Below are positions 1 through 6,237 of a stretch of DNA of 8,417 bases, in pieces. Every line of letters starts with the position of its first letter. The stretch's first letter is position 1. The stretch is from Pseudomonadota bacterium. GTDB lineage: Bacteria; Pseudomonadota; Gammaproteobacteria; Pseudomonadales; Azotimanducaceae. The stretch covers positions 1-8,417 of the forward strand of contig JAQCAK010000060.1 in NCBI GenBank assembly GCA_027621895.1, written 5' to 3'. The notes beneath the pieces are model-generated. The model ran no database searches. It saw only the letters and a program-made list of their open reading frames with translations, and was not told the DNA's origin. The translations under genes and the position numbers were made by a program.

Positions 1-114
1 ATCCTCGGCAGCAATAACATCAACCTCTGCCAGAACCTGCAGTGCCCTGGGTGTCATGTCAGCCAGATTGCCGATAGGCGTCGCCACGACGTAAAGCGTG
101 GAGTGGTCAGTCAC
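1..114 (-). CDS. rsmI: 16S rRNA 2'-O-ribose methyltransferase RsmI, N-terminal part (cut by window edge)
   Basis: Only the first 38 codons are inside the window. They read MTDHSTLYVVATPIGNLADM and continue with PRALQVLAEVDVIAAED, the unmistakable start of the RsmI/YraL family. VVATPIGNL is the first conserved block of the tetrapyrrole-methylase-like SAM-binding fold. The family methylates the ribose of C1402 in 16S rRNA in the decoding centre. The start is a GTG at 114-112. No ATG lies upstream in frame before an in-frame TGA near 170, and the GTG gives the usual N-terminal length. No strong Shine-Dalgarno is seen. The gene diverges from lpoA, the classic rsmI/lpoA arrangement of gammaproteobacteria. 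Confidence 0.93.
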   Translation of the reverse strand, partial: MTDHSTLYVVATPIGNLADMTPRALQVLAEVDVIAAED

Positions 115-183
115 CGGGACTGTCGCTGCAGACGTGTGTGGGAAAAGACTCTCAAAGGATTCATCCGATCACTACTGGTGCCC

Positions 184-189
184 ATCATA
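184..189 (-). promoter_or_regulatory. candidate -10 element for rsmI
   Basis: Read on the minus strand this is TATGAT, five of six matches to the sigma-70 -10 consensus. It would give a leader of roughly 60 nt before the rsmI GTG. No convincing -35 is visible 16-18 bp upstream, so this is a weak call. It lies only a few bases from the opposing lpoA -10, so the two promoters would overlap. Confidence 0.25.
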
Positions 190-194
190 ACTTG

Positions 195-203
195 TGGGAT
201 AAT
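195..203 (+). promoter_or_regulatory. candidate extended -10 promoter for lpoA-yraN
   Basis: TGGGATAAT is an extended -10 (TGn followed by GATAAT, five of six to consensus). The -35 position holds only CTGGTG, but an extended -10 can work without a good -35. Transcription would start near 210, about 27 nt before the lpoA ATG at 237. This argues against the longer reading frame that opens at a GTG at 138. The hexamer is embedded in an 11-bp palindrome, GGGATAATCCC (196-206). Confidence 0.4.
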
Positions 204-236
204 CCCTATGCACTCTGCTTCACGATCAATTCAACT

Positions 237-2063
237 ATGCAACGAACTACTGGTCTGCTCCTTGTCCTGGCGTCACTGTTAACTATCACAGCCTGTGAGG
301 CACCTGTCCGCAAACCGGAGGTATCGCGTACCGACCAGGCAGAGCGGGTCACCACAGACAATCGCTCGATCGACAAACTGCTGCTCGAGGCAGGCAGAGC
401 ACAACCACCCAGGTCGACCGAACTCAACCTTCGCGCCGCTACATTGGCCATGGAAGGCGGCGATTCCGGCCTGGCGGATCGCATTCTCGCAACCGTACAG
501 GATCCATACGCCACAAACCGCATGACTCTCGACTACACGTTTCTGGCGGCAGAGCTGGCGTTATCCAACGGCGAACCTCGATCCGCTGTACGACTGCTGG
601 ATGACCGACGATTCCTGGCCCTGAACCTCAACACCAAAGAACAGGTTCGAACCAGCCGATTGCGAGCCGAGGCCTATCGCCAGGGTCGCAGTTACCTGGC
701 CAGTGCCCGTGAACTGATCTATATCGACCGACTGTTACCCCAGGCCGAAATGCAGGCCAACCATGAGGCCATCTTCTCCACGCTGCTTTCCCTGGACGAG
801 GCGACACTGCGACGCCAGGCAGAAAAGAGCATCACCAGCGAGATCCGGGGCTGGCTGTCGCTGGCGGCCATGACAAAACGCTACCAGCGTGACCCGTTGC
901 GCCAGCTGAACGGGCTTCGCGACTGGCAGATGGTATGGGGAAGCCATCCGGCCGCACTGGTTGTTCCAAGCTCCCTGCAGATGCTCTCCAGAATCGTCGA
1001 GGAACGCCCCAGGAATATTGCGCTGATTCTTCCGCTGACCGGTGAACTGGGCAACATCGGTCAGTCTATACGGGACGGGTACATTGCTGCTCATTACCAG
1101 CTGACGCCGGACGCGCGCCTTCAAGTGATTGACTCCAGCGAGGGCGAGATCCTCGAACTCGTCGCGCAGGCCCATCGAAACGGCGCAGAAATGATTATCG
1201 GTCCACTGGATCGCGACAAGGTCACGCGATTGTCGGTCAGCAAGCTGCCTGTACCTGTCATCGCGCTGAATCGCACCCTGAACGGCGAAATCAATCCGGA
1301 CCTGTATCAGTTCGGTCTTTCGCCGGAAGATGAATCCATGCAGGTTGCCAGCCAGGTTATCCGGGAAGGCAAACAGCAGGGCCTGGTGATTGCACCCGAC
1401 AACGATTGGGGTGAACGGAACTTCAACGCTTTTGCCAGCGAGTTTACGGCAGGCGGTGGTGTCATCGTCGATCATGCATTCTTCACAGAGCAACGTGACT
1501 ATTCCGATCTGGTCAAAGCACTGCTCAATGTGGACACCAGCGAGGAGCGAGCCGGCAGCCTGCGACGGATCATTGGCGAAAGATTCGAGTTCTCTGCAAG
1601 ACGTCGCAAGGATATTGATTTTGTATTCCTGCTGGCGAGTGCATCACAGGCCCGCGGCATCAATCCCACGCTGGCGTTTTTCTACGCCGATGACATTCCG
1701 GTCTATGCTACCTCTCATGTCAACGTCGCTACGGATTCGAGAATCGATGCAATCGACCTGAACGGCATCCGTTTTTGCGATATTCCTTGGAAGATGAGCG
1801 GCGATGACGACATCCAGAAACTGATTGAAAAAACCTGGCCTGCTGCCTCAACCCAACTGGCCCCTTTCTATGCGCTGGGTGTGGACGTCCACAGGCTTTA
1901 TCCCAGACTGCAGCAGCTCAAGGAATTCCCGGAAGAACGCATCTTCGGTTCCACCGGCATCCTGACGCTGAATCGCGACAACGTCATCGTACGCACCCTG
2001 ATGTGGGGATTCTTCGCCGACGGGGAAACAAAGTCCGTACCGATGATTTTCGACGGTGCATGA
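237..2063 (+). CDS. lpoA: Penicillin-binding protein activator LpoA (LppC family outer-membrane lipoprotein)
   Basis: The 608-residue product is an outer-membrane lipoprotein that, in characterised members, reaches through the periplasm to stimulate the peptidoglycan synthase PBP1A. The start chosen at 237 gives a clean lipoprotein signal: MQR, a hydrophobic stretch LLLVLASLL, and lipobox I-T-A-C with Cys20 as the lipidation site. Glu at +2 is not an inner-membrane retention signal. An upstream in-frame GTG at 138 would bury this signal 33 residues in and is rejected. Residues about 35-255 are helical and TPR-like (repeated ALAELAL/RLLDD-type blocks). From residue 259 (RNIALILPLTGELGNIG) the periplasmic-binding-protein-like LppC domain follows, including GAEMIIGPLDRDKV. 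Length is between the H. influenzae (about 575) and E. coli (678) proteins. No clear ribosome-binding site precedes the ATG. The stop overlaps the yraN start (ATGA), implying coupled translation. Confidence 0.93.
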   Translation: MQRTTGLLLVLASLLTITACEAPVRKPEVSRTDQAERVTTDNRSIDKLLLEAGRAQPPRSTELNLRAATLAMEGGDSGLADRILATVQDPYATNRMTLDYTFLAAELALSNGEPRSAVRLLDDRRFLALNLNTKEQVRTSRLRAEAYRQGRSYLASARELIYIDRLLPQAEMQANHEAIFSTLLSLDEATLRRQAEKSITSEIRGWLSLAAMTKRYQRDPLRQLNGLRDWQMVWGSHPAALVVPSSLQMLSRIVEERPRNIALILPLTGELGNIGQSIRDGYIAAHYQLTPDARLQVIDSSEGEILELVAQAHRNGAEMIIGPLDRDKVTRLSVSKLPVPVIALNRTLNGEINPDLYQFGLSPEDESMQVASQVIREGKQQGLVIAPDNDWGERNFNAFASEFTAGGGVIVDHAFFTEQRDYSDLVKALLNVDTSEERAGSLRRIIGERFEFSARRRKDIDFVFLLASASQARGINPTLAFFYADDIPVYATSHVNVATDSRIDAIDLNGIRFCDIPWKMSGDDDIQKLIEKTWPAASTQLAPFYALGVDVHRLYPRLQQLKEFPEERIFGSTGILTLNRDNVIVRTLMWGFFADGETKSVPMIFDGA

Positions 2064-2431
2064 GCTCGCTGACGACAGGCCAGCAGGCAGAACGGGAGGC
2101 TGAGGCTTTCCTGCGTTCAGAAAAGTTCAGCATCATCGAACGCAACTTTCGAACCCGATATGGGGAAATCGACCTGATTGCGGAGCAGGGACGACTCCTT
2201 GTATTCGTGGAGGTCAGGATGAGAAACAACCCCCGATTCGGTTCCGGTGCCGACTCGGTGACACCCGCCAAGCAGCGGAGGATCATCAATTCCGCTGAAC
2301 AGTTCCTGAAGATCCACGGCACTCGCCGATGGGATGATTACCGGTTCGATGTCATCTCCATGTCCGATGTTTCAGGCGAACATCGGGGGTCAGACCTTGA
2401 TTGGATACCCGGGGCGTTTACACTAGACTGA
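2060..2431 (+). CDS. yraN: YraN family protein (UPF0102), predicted nuclease-like fold
   Basis: The 123-residue product matches the small UPF0102/YraN family (E. coli about 131 aa), whose fold resembles Holliday-junction resolvases and restriction-type nucleases. Its cellular role is not firmly established. Recognisable blocks in order: TGQQAEREAEAFL (residues 6-18), RTRYGEIDLIA (31-41), LLVFVEVRMR (46-55), TPAKQRRI (68-75) and YRFDVIS (94-100). The acidic residues E36, D38, E51 plus R53 and K71 correspond to the PD-(D/E)XK-like signature of the family. The ATG at 2060 was chosen because it overlaps the lpoA TGA by four bases and starts right before the conserved TGQ..E block. The frame stays open upstream to 2003, but that extension lies inside lpoA and is not conserved-looking. 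No Shine-Dalgarno is evident, so reinitiation after lpoA is likely. Confidence 0.92.
   Translation: MSSLTTGQQAEREAEAFLRSEKFSIIERNFRTRYGEIDLIAEQGRLLVFVEVRMRNNPRFGSGADSVTPAKQRRIINSAEQFLKIHGTRRWDDYRFDVISMSDVSGEHRGSDLDWIPGAFTLD
2397..2424 (+). promoter_or_regulatory. candidate sigma-70 promoter for dolP
   Basis: TTGATT (2397-2402) and TACACT (2419-2424) are separated by 16 bp. They lie at the 3' end of yraN, about 30 nt before the dolP start. The match is moderate (four of six for each hexamer). It would allow dolP to be transcribed independently of lpoA-yraN, in keeping with the envelope-stress regulation known for dolP in enterics. No sigma-E type consensus was recognised. Confidence 0.3.
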
Positions 2432-2452
2432 AATTCAACCGACGATCCACCT

Positions 2453-2968
2453 ATGCGCTTAATTGCTGTTCTGGCATCTGTTCTCTTCATCTCGGGCTGC
2501 GCCGCTACCTCTGTCAGCCAGACATTTGATGATACGCGAAACGAATCGCTGGCGAGCAAACGTATCGCGAATGCCAGTCCGCTGCTGAAAGAATCCCACA
2601 TCAACGTCAACAGCTTCGATGGCATTGTGCTGATCACCGGCCAGGTACCTTCCTCTGATCTCATACCCCTGGCGACCCGCGAGGTAGAAAAGTTGCGCAA
2701 CGTCCGCAAGGTTTACAATGAACTGGCCGTTGCTGGAAAAACTTCCATGATTTCACAGGCCAACGACTCCTGGCTGACGACCAAGATTAAAACGGCCCTG
2801 ACTGGCAACGAACTCACCGACGTCACCCGGATCATGATCGTGACAGAAAATGGCGTGGTCTACCTGATGGGACTCCTGACCCAGGCGGAAGCCGAGGCCG
2901 CAGTGAATGCGGCGAGAGAAGTCAAAGGTGTGCAGAAGATCGTCAAACTCTTCGAATACATCAACTGA
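2453..2968 (+). CDS. dolP: DolP/YraP-like outer-membrane lipoprotein with two BON domains
   Basis: The 171-residue product begins MRLIAVLASVLFISGC, a compact lipoprotein signal peptide with lipobox I-S-G-C (Cys16). Ala at +2 predicts outer-membrane sorting. Two BON domains follow: residues about 32-95 (RIANASPLLKESHINVNSF, then GIVLITGQVPSSDL and REVEKLRNVRKVYNEL) and about 103-170 (DSWLTTKIKTALTG, VVYLMGLLTQAEAEAAVN, VKGVQKIVKLFEYI). This is the architecture of DolP (formerly YraP), which binds anionic phospholipid and maintains outer-membrane integrity and BAM function. E. coli DolP is 191 aa, so this is slightly short but complete. The gene starts 21 bp after yraN, the slot where diaA is usually found. 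No strong Shine-Dalgarno is visible. Only the specific name rather than the family is uncertain. Confidence 0.88.
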   Translation: MRLIAVLASVLFISGCAATSVSQTFDDTRNESLASKRIANASPLLKESHINVNSFDGIVLITGQVPSSDLIPLATREVEKLRNVRKVYNELAVAGKTSMISQANDSWLTTKIKTALTGNELTDVTRIMIVTENGVVYLMGLLTQAEAEAAVNAAREVKGVQKIVKLFEYIN

Positions 2969-2982
2969 CCAACATCATCCCG

Positions 2983-3021
2983 GGGAGACAAACCAGGGAG
3001 ATAAACCAGGGCAGTAAACCG
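2983..3021. repeat. three tandem imperfect 13-bp repeats between dolP and sspB
   Basis: Units are GGGAGACAAACCA (2983-2995), GGGAGATAAACCA (2996-3008) and GGGCAGTAAACCG (3009-3021), directly abutting. The first two differ at one base and the third at three or four. They fill most of the 66-bp convergent intergenic gap just after the dolP stop. The third unit can also pair with CTGCCTG at 3024-3030 to form a bulged hairpin. Function unknown. Confidence 0.8.
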
Positions 3022-3034
3022 AAGCTGCCTGAGG

Positions 3035-3436
3035 CTATTTTACTACCTTGAGTGAGGGCGGCCCTTTTTTCGGCGGGGAATCAGACGGGGAACCATCGTC
3101 CATGGGTGGCAACGGCGGCTCCGGTTCATCGTCACGCGGGAACCACATGCCTTCGCCGTTTTCCTTAGCGATAATGCCCATCACCGCAGAGATAGGCGCA
3201 TAGATTTCATGCGCGACACCGGCAAATCTCCCACTGAACATGACATATTCGGCAGAGATGACCAGGTCGCGAACCGCGCGGGGTGCAACGTTCAGCACGA
3301 TCTGCCCGTCCTTTACATACTCCATGGGCACGGACACGTCGTCCATGGTGGCATCAATAATCAGATAGGGCGTGCAATCGTTATCAAGTATCCACTCGTT
3401 GATCGCCCTGATGAGATAGGGTACCGAGGAGTTCAC
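3035..3436 (-). CDS. sspB: ClpXP protease specificity-enhancing factor SspB
   Basis: SspB is a dimeric cytoplasmic adaptor that binds the ssrA tag of trans-translation products and tethers them to ClpX. The 133-residue protein has the family's folded domain at residues 4-100: SVPYLIRAINEWILDND, then VPMEYVKDGQIVLNVAPRAV, then FSGRFAGVAHEIYAPISAVMGIIAKENG. A proline- and acid-rich flexible linker (about 102-127) and a C-terminal ClpX-binding (XB) motif SLKVVK (128-133) complete it. The motif is close to the LRVVK ending of the E. coli protein. All parts needed for tag binding and tethering are therefore present. Translation starts at a GTG (3436-3434) whose first base is the last base of the sspA TAG stop. 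This overlap supports coupling to sspA. A GGGA-type sequence just upstream in sspA may serve as a weak ribosome-binding site. Confidence 0.95.
   Translation of the reverse strand: MNSSVPYLIRAINEWILDNDCTPYLIIDATMDDVSVPMEYVKDGQIVLNVAPRAVRDLVISAEYVMFSGRFAGVAHEIYAPISAVMGIIAKENGEGMWFPRDDEPEPPLPPMDDGSPSDSPPKKGPPSLKVVK
3054..3070 (+). terminator. possible intrinsic terminator for dolP, inside the 3' end of sspB
   Basis: On the plus strand AGGG (3055-3058) pairs with CCCT (3062-3065) around a CGG loop, with one extra G-T wobble, and is followed by a run of T to 3070. The stem is short but GC-rich and the T run is good. It lies within the sspB coding sequence on the opposite strand, so the bases may simply reflect the Lys/Gly/Pro codons there. 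Confidence 0.3.
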
Positions 3437-4068
3437 TAATCCCGCATATCGAGTTCGGCTTCCGAGAGCGATGCCTGGAAGGCATCCCGCTGGAAAATTC
3501 GATCCATGTAGTCTGTGATCGCTTTGCCCTGCTTGGGCGGCAGATCAATACCCAGCACCGGCAGTCTCCACAGGATCGGCGCAACGCAACAATCTACCAG
3601 AGTGAACTCATCACTCATAAAGAATGGCTTGTCACCAAAAACCGGCGCGATAGATACCAGGCTTTCCCGCAGTTCCTTGCGTGCCCGGTCGATGACCGTA
3701 TCCTTGGATCGCCCCGCCACGATGGTATCGACGTAGCCGCACCAGTCCCGCTGAATTCGATAAACAAACAGGCGACTTTGAGCCCGCGCGACAGGATAAA
3801 CCGGCAGCAATGGTGGATGCGGAAAGCGCTCATCCAGGTACTCCATGATGACCTGCGATTCATAAAGCACCAGGTCACGGTCTACCAGGGTGGGCAGGCT
3901 GTTGTAGGGATTAAGACCGGCAAGGTCTTCGGGCAGGTTGCCCGGTTCGACATCAACGATTTCCACGGCCACGCCCTTTTCTGCGAGCACCAGGCGAACA
4001 CGCTGGCTGTAGTGATCATTTCCGTCAGAGTAGAAAATCATTGAGGAATGCTTGGCAACGACGCCCAT
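3436..4068 (-). CDS. sspA: Stringent starvation protein A SspA (RNA polymerase-associated, GST-like fold)
   Basis: SspA binds RNA polymerase holoenzyme and alters sigma-70 promoter escape during starvation and acid stress. The 210-residue product has an N-terminal thioredoxin-like GST domain (about 9-86; SQRVRLVLAEKGV, LNPYNSLPTLVDRDLVLYES, IMEYLDERFPHPP) and a C-terminal all-helical domain (about 95-205; FFMSDEFTLVDCCVAPILWR, EAELDM). The surface-exposed P83-H84-P85 motif, shown to be essential in the E. coli protein, is intact. GST enzymatic activity is not expected for this family. The ATG at 4068 is preceded by a very good Shine-Dalgarno (AGAGGTGA, minus strand, 4079-4072). The gene follows petC across a strong terminator-like hairpin and overlaps sspB by one base, giving an sspA-sspB pair. 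Confidence 0.95.
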   Translation of the reverse strand: MGVVAKHSSMIFYSDGNDHYSQRVRLVLAEKGVAVEIVDVEPGNLPEDLAGLNPYNSLPTLVDRDLVLYESQVIMEYLDERFPHPPLLPVYPVARAQSRLFVYRIQRDWCGYVDTIVAGRSKDTVIDRARKELRESLVSIAPVFGDKPFFMSDEFTLVDCCVAPILWRLPVLGIDLPPKQGKAITDYMDRIFQRDAFQASLSEAELDMRD

Positions 4069-4095
4069 CCTTCACCTCTCATTGAACGTATACTG

Positions 4096-4137
4096 AAAAA
4101 ATCTGCCGGTTCCCCGGCCAACAGCAGGGGAACGCAG
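4096..4137 (-). terminator. intrinsic terminator after petC (petABC operon)
   Basis: On the minus strand CTGC-GTTCCCC (4137-4127) pairs with GGGGAAC (4115-4109) and GCAG (4106-4103). This makes an 11-bp GC-rich stem with a 2-nt bulge and an 11-nt loop, followed at once by a T tract (A run on the plus strand, 4101-4096). It lies directly after the petC stop at 4151, as expected for the end of the petABC transcript. Only 27 nt separate it from the sspA ATG. Confidence 0.75.
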
Positions 4138-4150
4138 CAGGTTAGGTTAT

Positions 4151-4981
4151 CTAGTGGATCTCTTTCTCGTATTCACGTCCCAGCATGTAGGTCACAACGA
4201 AGAAAAACGCCAGGAACAACAGCACGTAAACACCGATACGCTCTCGGTCCAGCCGGTTGGGATCACCGGTGTAGTACAGGAAGTTGGCCAGGTCATAAAC
4301 CACCTGGTCGTATTCCTCGGGTGAAAGCTGACCTGTCCCTTCAACCAGCTCCAGCGGGCTGAATCCTCGCTCAATCAACTCCTTGTCACAGGCTTTCGCC
4401 GTAATGGGCTCACCGGAAAGCGGATCCCGCATCTCGCCTCCGTTCTCGGCAAGACGTGGTATTTCCTTACAGACTTTCCTTTGCAGTCCCTGAAGTTCCA
4501 GCAATGCATGCGGCATACCCACGTTTTCAAACAGCAGGTTATTCACGCCTAGTGGACGGCTTTCGTCCTCGTAAAACACATGCATATAGGTATAGAAGTA
4601 CTCGGGACCATGCTTGAGCTTGGTGTAGAGCGTCAGATCCGGTGGCACAGCACCGAACCACTGTCTGGCGTGCTCCACGGTCATCGTGTTTTCTATCAGC
4701 GAACCGATTCTGGCGGACGGATCAAACAACAGGTGTTCCATCATCAGGTCATGAGGGATACCCAGGTCATCTGCCGTACGGACAAACCGCTGGTATTGCA
4801 GGGAATGGCAACCCAGGCAGTAATTCATGAAGGTCCTTGCACCACGCTGCAGCGAGGCCTTGTCGTTGAGATCCGGCTCCATCTCCATCAGGGGATAGGT
4901 AGCCGCTCCCCCCGCCGCATGGGACAGACTGCTGAGGGACAGCACTGGCAGCATCAACAATACAATTATCAGCTTCTTCAT
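4151..4981 (-). CDS. petC: Cytochrome c1, ubiquinol-cytochrome c reductase subunit
   Basis: PetC carries electrons from the Rieske protein to a soluble cytochrome c on the periplasmic face. The 276-residue precursor starts with MKKLIIVLLM and has a cleavable signal, probably cut after SHA (about residue 22). The covalent haem site is C55-L-G-C58-H59, and M156 in NVGMPH is the likely sixth haem ligand. Cys171 and Cys198 could form a disulphide. A single C-terminal membrane anchor spans about 249-268 and ends YEKEIH on the cytoplasmic side. The length is typical of the short gammaproteobacterial cytochrome c1. The ATG at 4981-4979 overlaps the petB TGA (ATGA) and gives a proper signal peptide. 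The frame stays open further upstream inside petB, but that extension would destroy the signal. Last gene of petABC, followed by a terminator. Confidence 0.96.
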   Translation of the reverse strand: MKKLIIVLLMLPVLSLSSLSHAAGGAATYPLMEMEPDLNDKASLQRGARTFMNYCLGCHSLQYQRFVRTADDLGIPHDLMMEHLLFDPSARIGSLIENTMTVEHARQWFGAVPPDLTLYTKLKHGPEYFYTYMHVFYEDESRPLGVNNLLFENVGMPHALLELQGLQRKVCKEIPRLAENGGEMRDPLSGEPITAKACDKELIERGFSPLELVEGTGQLSPEEYDQVVYDLANFLYYTGDPNRLDRERIGVYVLLFLAFFFVVTYMLGREYEKEIH

Positions 4982-6237
4982 CGCATCGTCACCCTTTCCG
5001 GAACAGGCCTGGTTTTTTCTACGCTCGTGTACCAGGGCATCAGCAGGAAGTATCCAAAGTAGATGCCGGTACAGATCTGGGCGACCAGCGTCCTGCCCGC
5101 CGTTGGATGCTGGGTACCCAGGTAGCCCAGGATAAAGAATGCAATGATGAACACCGTCAGGAAGATCCTGCTGGCCCAACCCTTGTATCTCATGGATTTG
5201 ACCGGTGATTTGTCCAGCCACGGCAGAACAATCGGCAGTGCAATCGCCCCCGCCATCACCACCAGACCCCAGAATTTCGCGTCCAGCCCGAACAGCGGGA
5301 AGGTGGCCGCGCGGAGCATCGAATAGAAAGGCGTGTAGTACCAGACCGGCGCGATCAGGTCAGGCGTCTTCAATGGGTTGGCAGGCTCATAGTTGGGTGC
5401 CTCAATGAGATACCCCCCACCATCCGGGAAATAGAACATCACGATGCTGAACAGGAACAGGAACCCGACAATTGCCGGCAGGTCGTGACCAATTGTGTAG
5501 TGCGGATGGAACGGTATCCCGTCAACGGGCTTGCCGTCTTCATCCAGGTTCTTCTTGATATCCACGCCATCAGGGTTGTTGGAGCCCACTTCATGAAGCG
5601 CGAGAATATGCAGGAAAACCAGCACGATCAGTACCAGCGGAATCAGCACCACGTGCAGCGCGAAGAACCGGTTCAGGGTAATGCCCGAGATATTGAAGTC
5701 ACCCCGCACCCACACCGCCAGGTCTTCGCCGACAACCGGAATGGCACCGGCCAGGGAAACAATGACCTGGCCCGCCCAGAACGACATGTTGCCCCAGGGC
5801 AGCAGGTAGCCGAAGAAACCTTCCGCCATCAGCGCGATGAAGATCACCATGCCGAGGATCCAGATCAGTTCCCGGGGCTTCTGGTAGGAACCATAGGCCA
5901 GGGCACGGAACATGTGCAGGTACACCACGAGGAAGAAAGCAGATGCACCGGTTGAATGCATGTACCTGAGCATCCAGCCATATTCGACATCCCGCATGAT
6001 GTATTCGATCGAGGCAAACGCACCGTCAGCTGTCGGCACGTAACTCATGGTGAGCCAGATGCCGGTCAGCAGCTGGTTAACCAGCACCACCGTTGCCAGC
6101 ACACCAAAGAAATACCAGAAATTGAAATTTTTTGGCGCATAGTACTTGGACATGTGCTTTTCATAGGTTTCCGTTACCGGTAACCGCGCATCGACCCAGT
6201 CCATGACATTTTTGAATGACTGTTGTATCGCAGACAT
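4978..6237 (-). CDS. petB: Cytochrome b, ubiquinol-cytochrome c reductase subunit
   Basis: PetB is the membrane core of the bc1 complex, holding haems bL and bH and both quinone sites. The 419-residue product is full length, with N- and C-terminal parts in one chain as in bacteria with canonical bc1. Haem ligands are seen as H94 and H108 in the second helix (RYMH and VYLH) and H195 and H210 in the fourth (FFALH and VFLH). GYLLPWG (144-150) is conserved. The Qo-site motif is P297-V298-W299-Y300 rather than PEWY. Several hydrophobic segments are evident (e.g. 42-64, 96-115, 124-145, 192-214, 254-270, 321-340, 357-374, 385-402). The ATG at 6237 overlaps the petA stop by one base (TGATG), and the 3' end overlaps petC by four, so the three subunits are tightly coupled. 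Confidence 0.97.
   Translation of the reverse strand: MSAIQQSFKNVMDWVDARLPVTETYEKHMSKYYAPKNFNFWYFFGVLATVVLVNQLLTGIWLTMSYVPTADGAFASIEYIMRDVEYGWMLRYMHSTGASAFFLVVYLHMFRALAYGSYQKPRELIWILGMVIFIALMAEGFFGYLLPWGNMSFWAGQVIVSLAGAIPVVGEDLAVWVRGDFNISGITLNRFFALHVVLIPLVLIVLVFLHILALHEVGSNNPDGVDIKKNLDEDGKPVDGIPFHPHYTIGHDLPAIVGFLFLFSIVMFYFPDGGGYLIEAPNYEPANPLKTPDLIAPVWYYTPFYSMLRAATFPLFGLDAKFWGLVVMAGAIALPIVLPWLDKSPVKSMRYKGWASRIFLTVFIIAFFILGYLGTQHPTAGRTLVAQICTGIYFGYFLLMPWYTSVEKTRPVPERVTMR

Noticed and set aside
138..236. Longer lpoA start at GTG 138
   Set aside because: It adds 33 residues ahead of a clear lipoprotein signal and lies upstream of the likely promoter.
735..1493. Long open frame on the minus strand opposite lpoA (252 codons)
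   Set aside because: It lies wholly inside the well-supported lpoA gene, has no recognisable domain or ribosome-binding site, and is a typical shadow frame of a GC-moderate gene.
2983..3021. Tandem repeats as a CRISPR array
   Set aside because: Units are 13 bp, directly abutting without spacers, and no cas gene is nearby.
4982..5221. Upstream extension of petC into petB
   Set aside because: The added 80 residues overlap petB out of frame and would bury the obvious signal peptide starting MKKLIIVLLM.
5485..5955. Plus-strand open frame opposite petB (156 codons, very His/Gln-rich)
   Set aside because: Composition is that of antisense to membrane-helix codons; petB is certain on the other strand.
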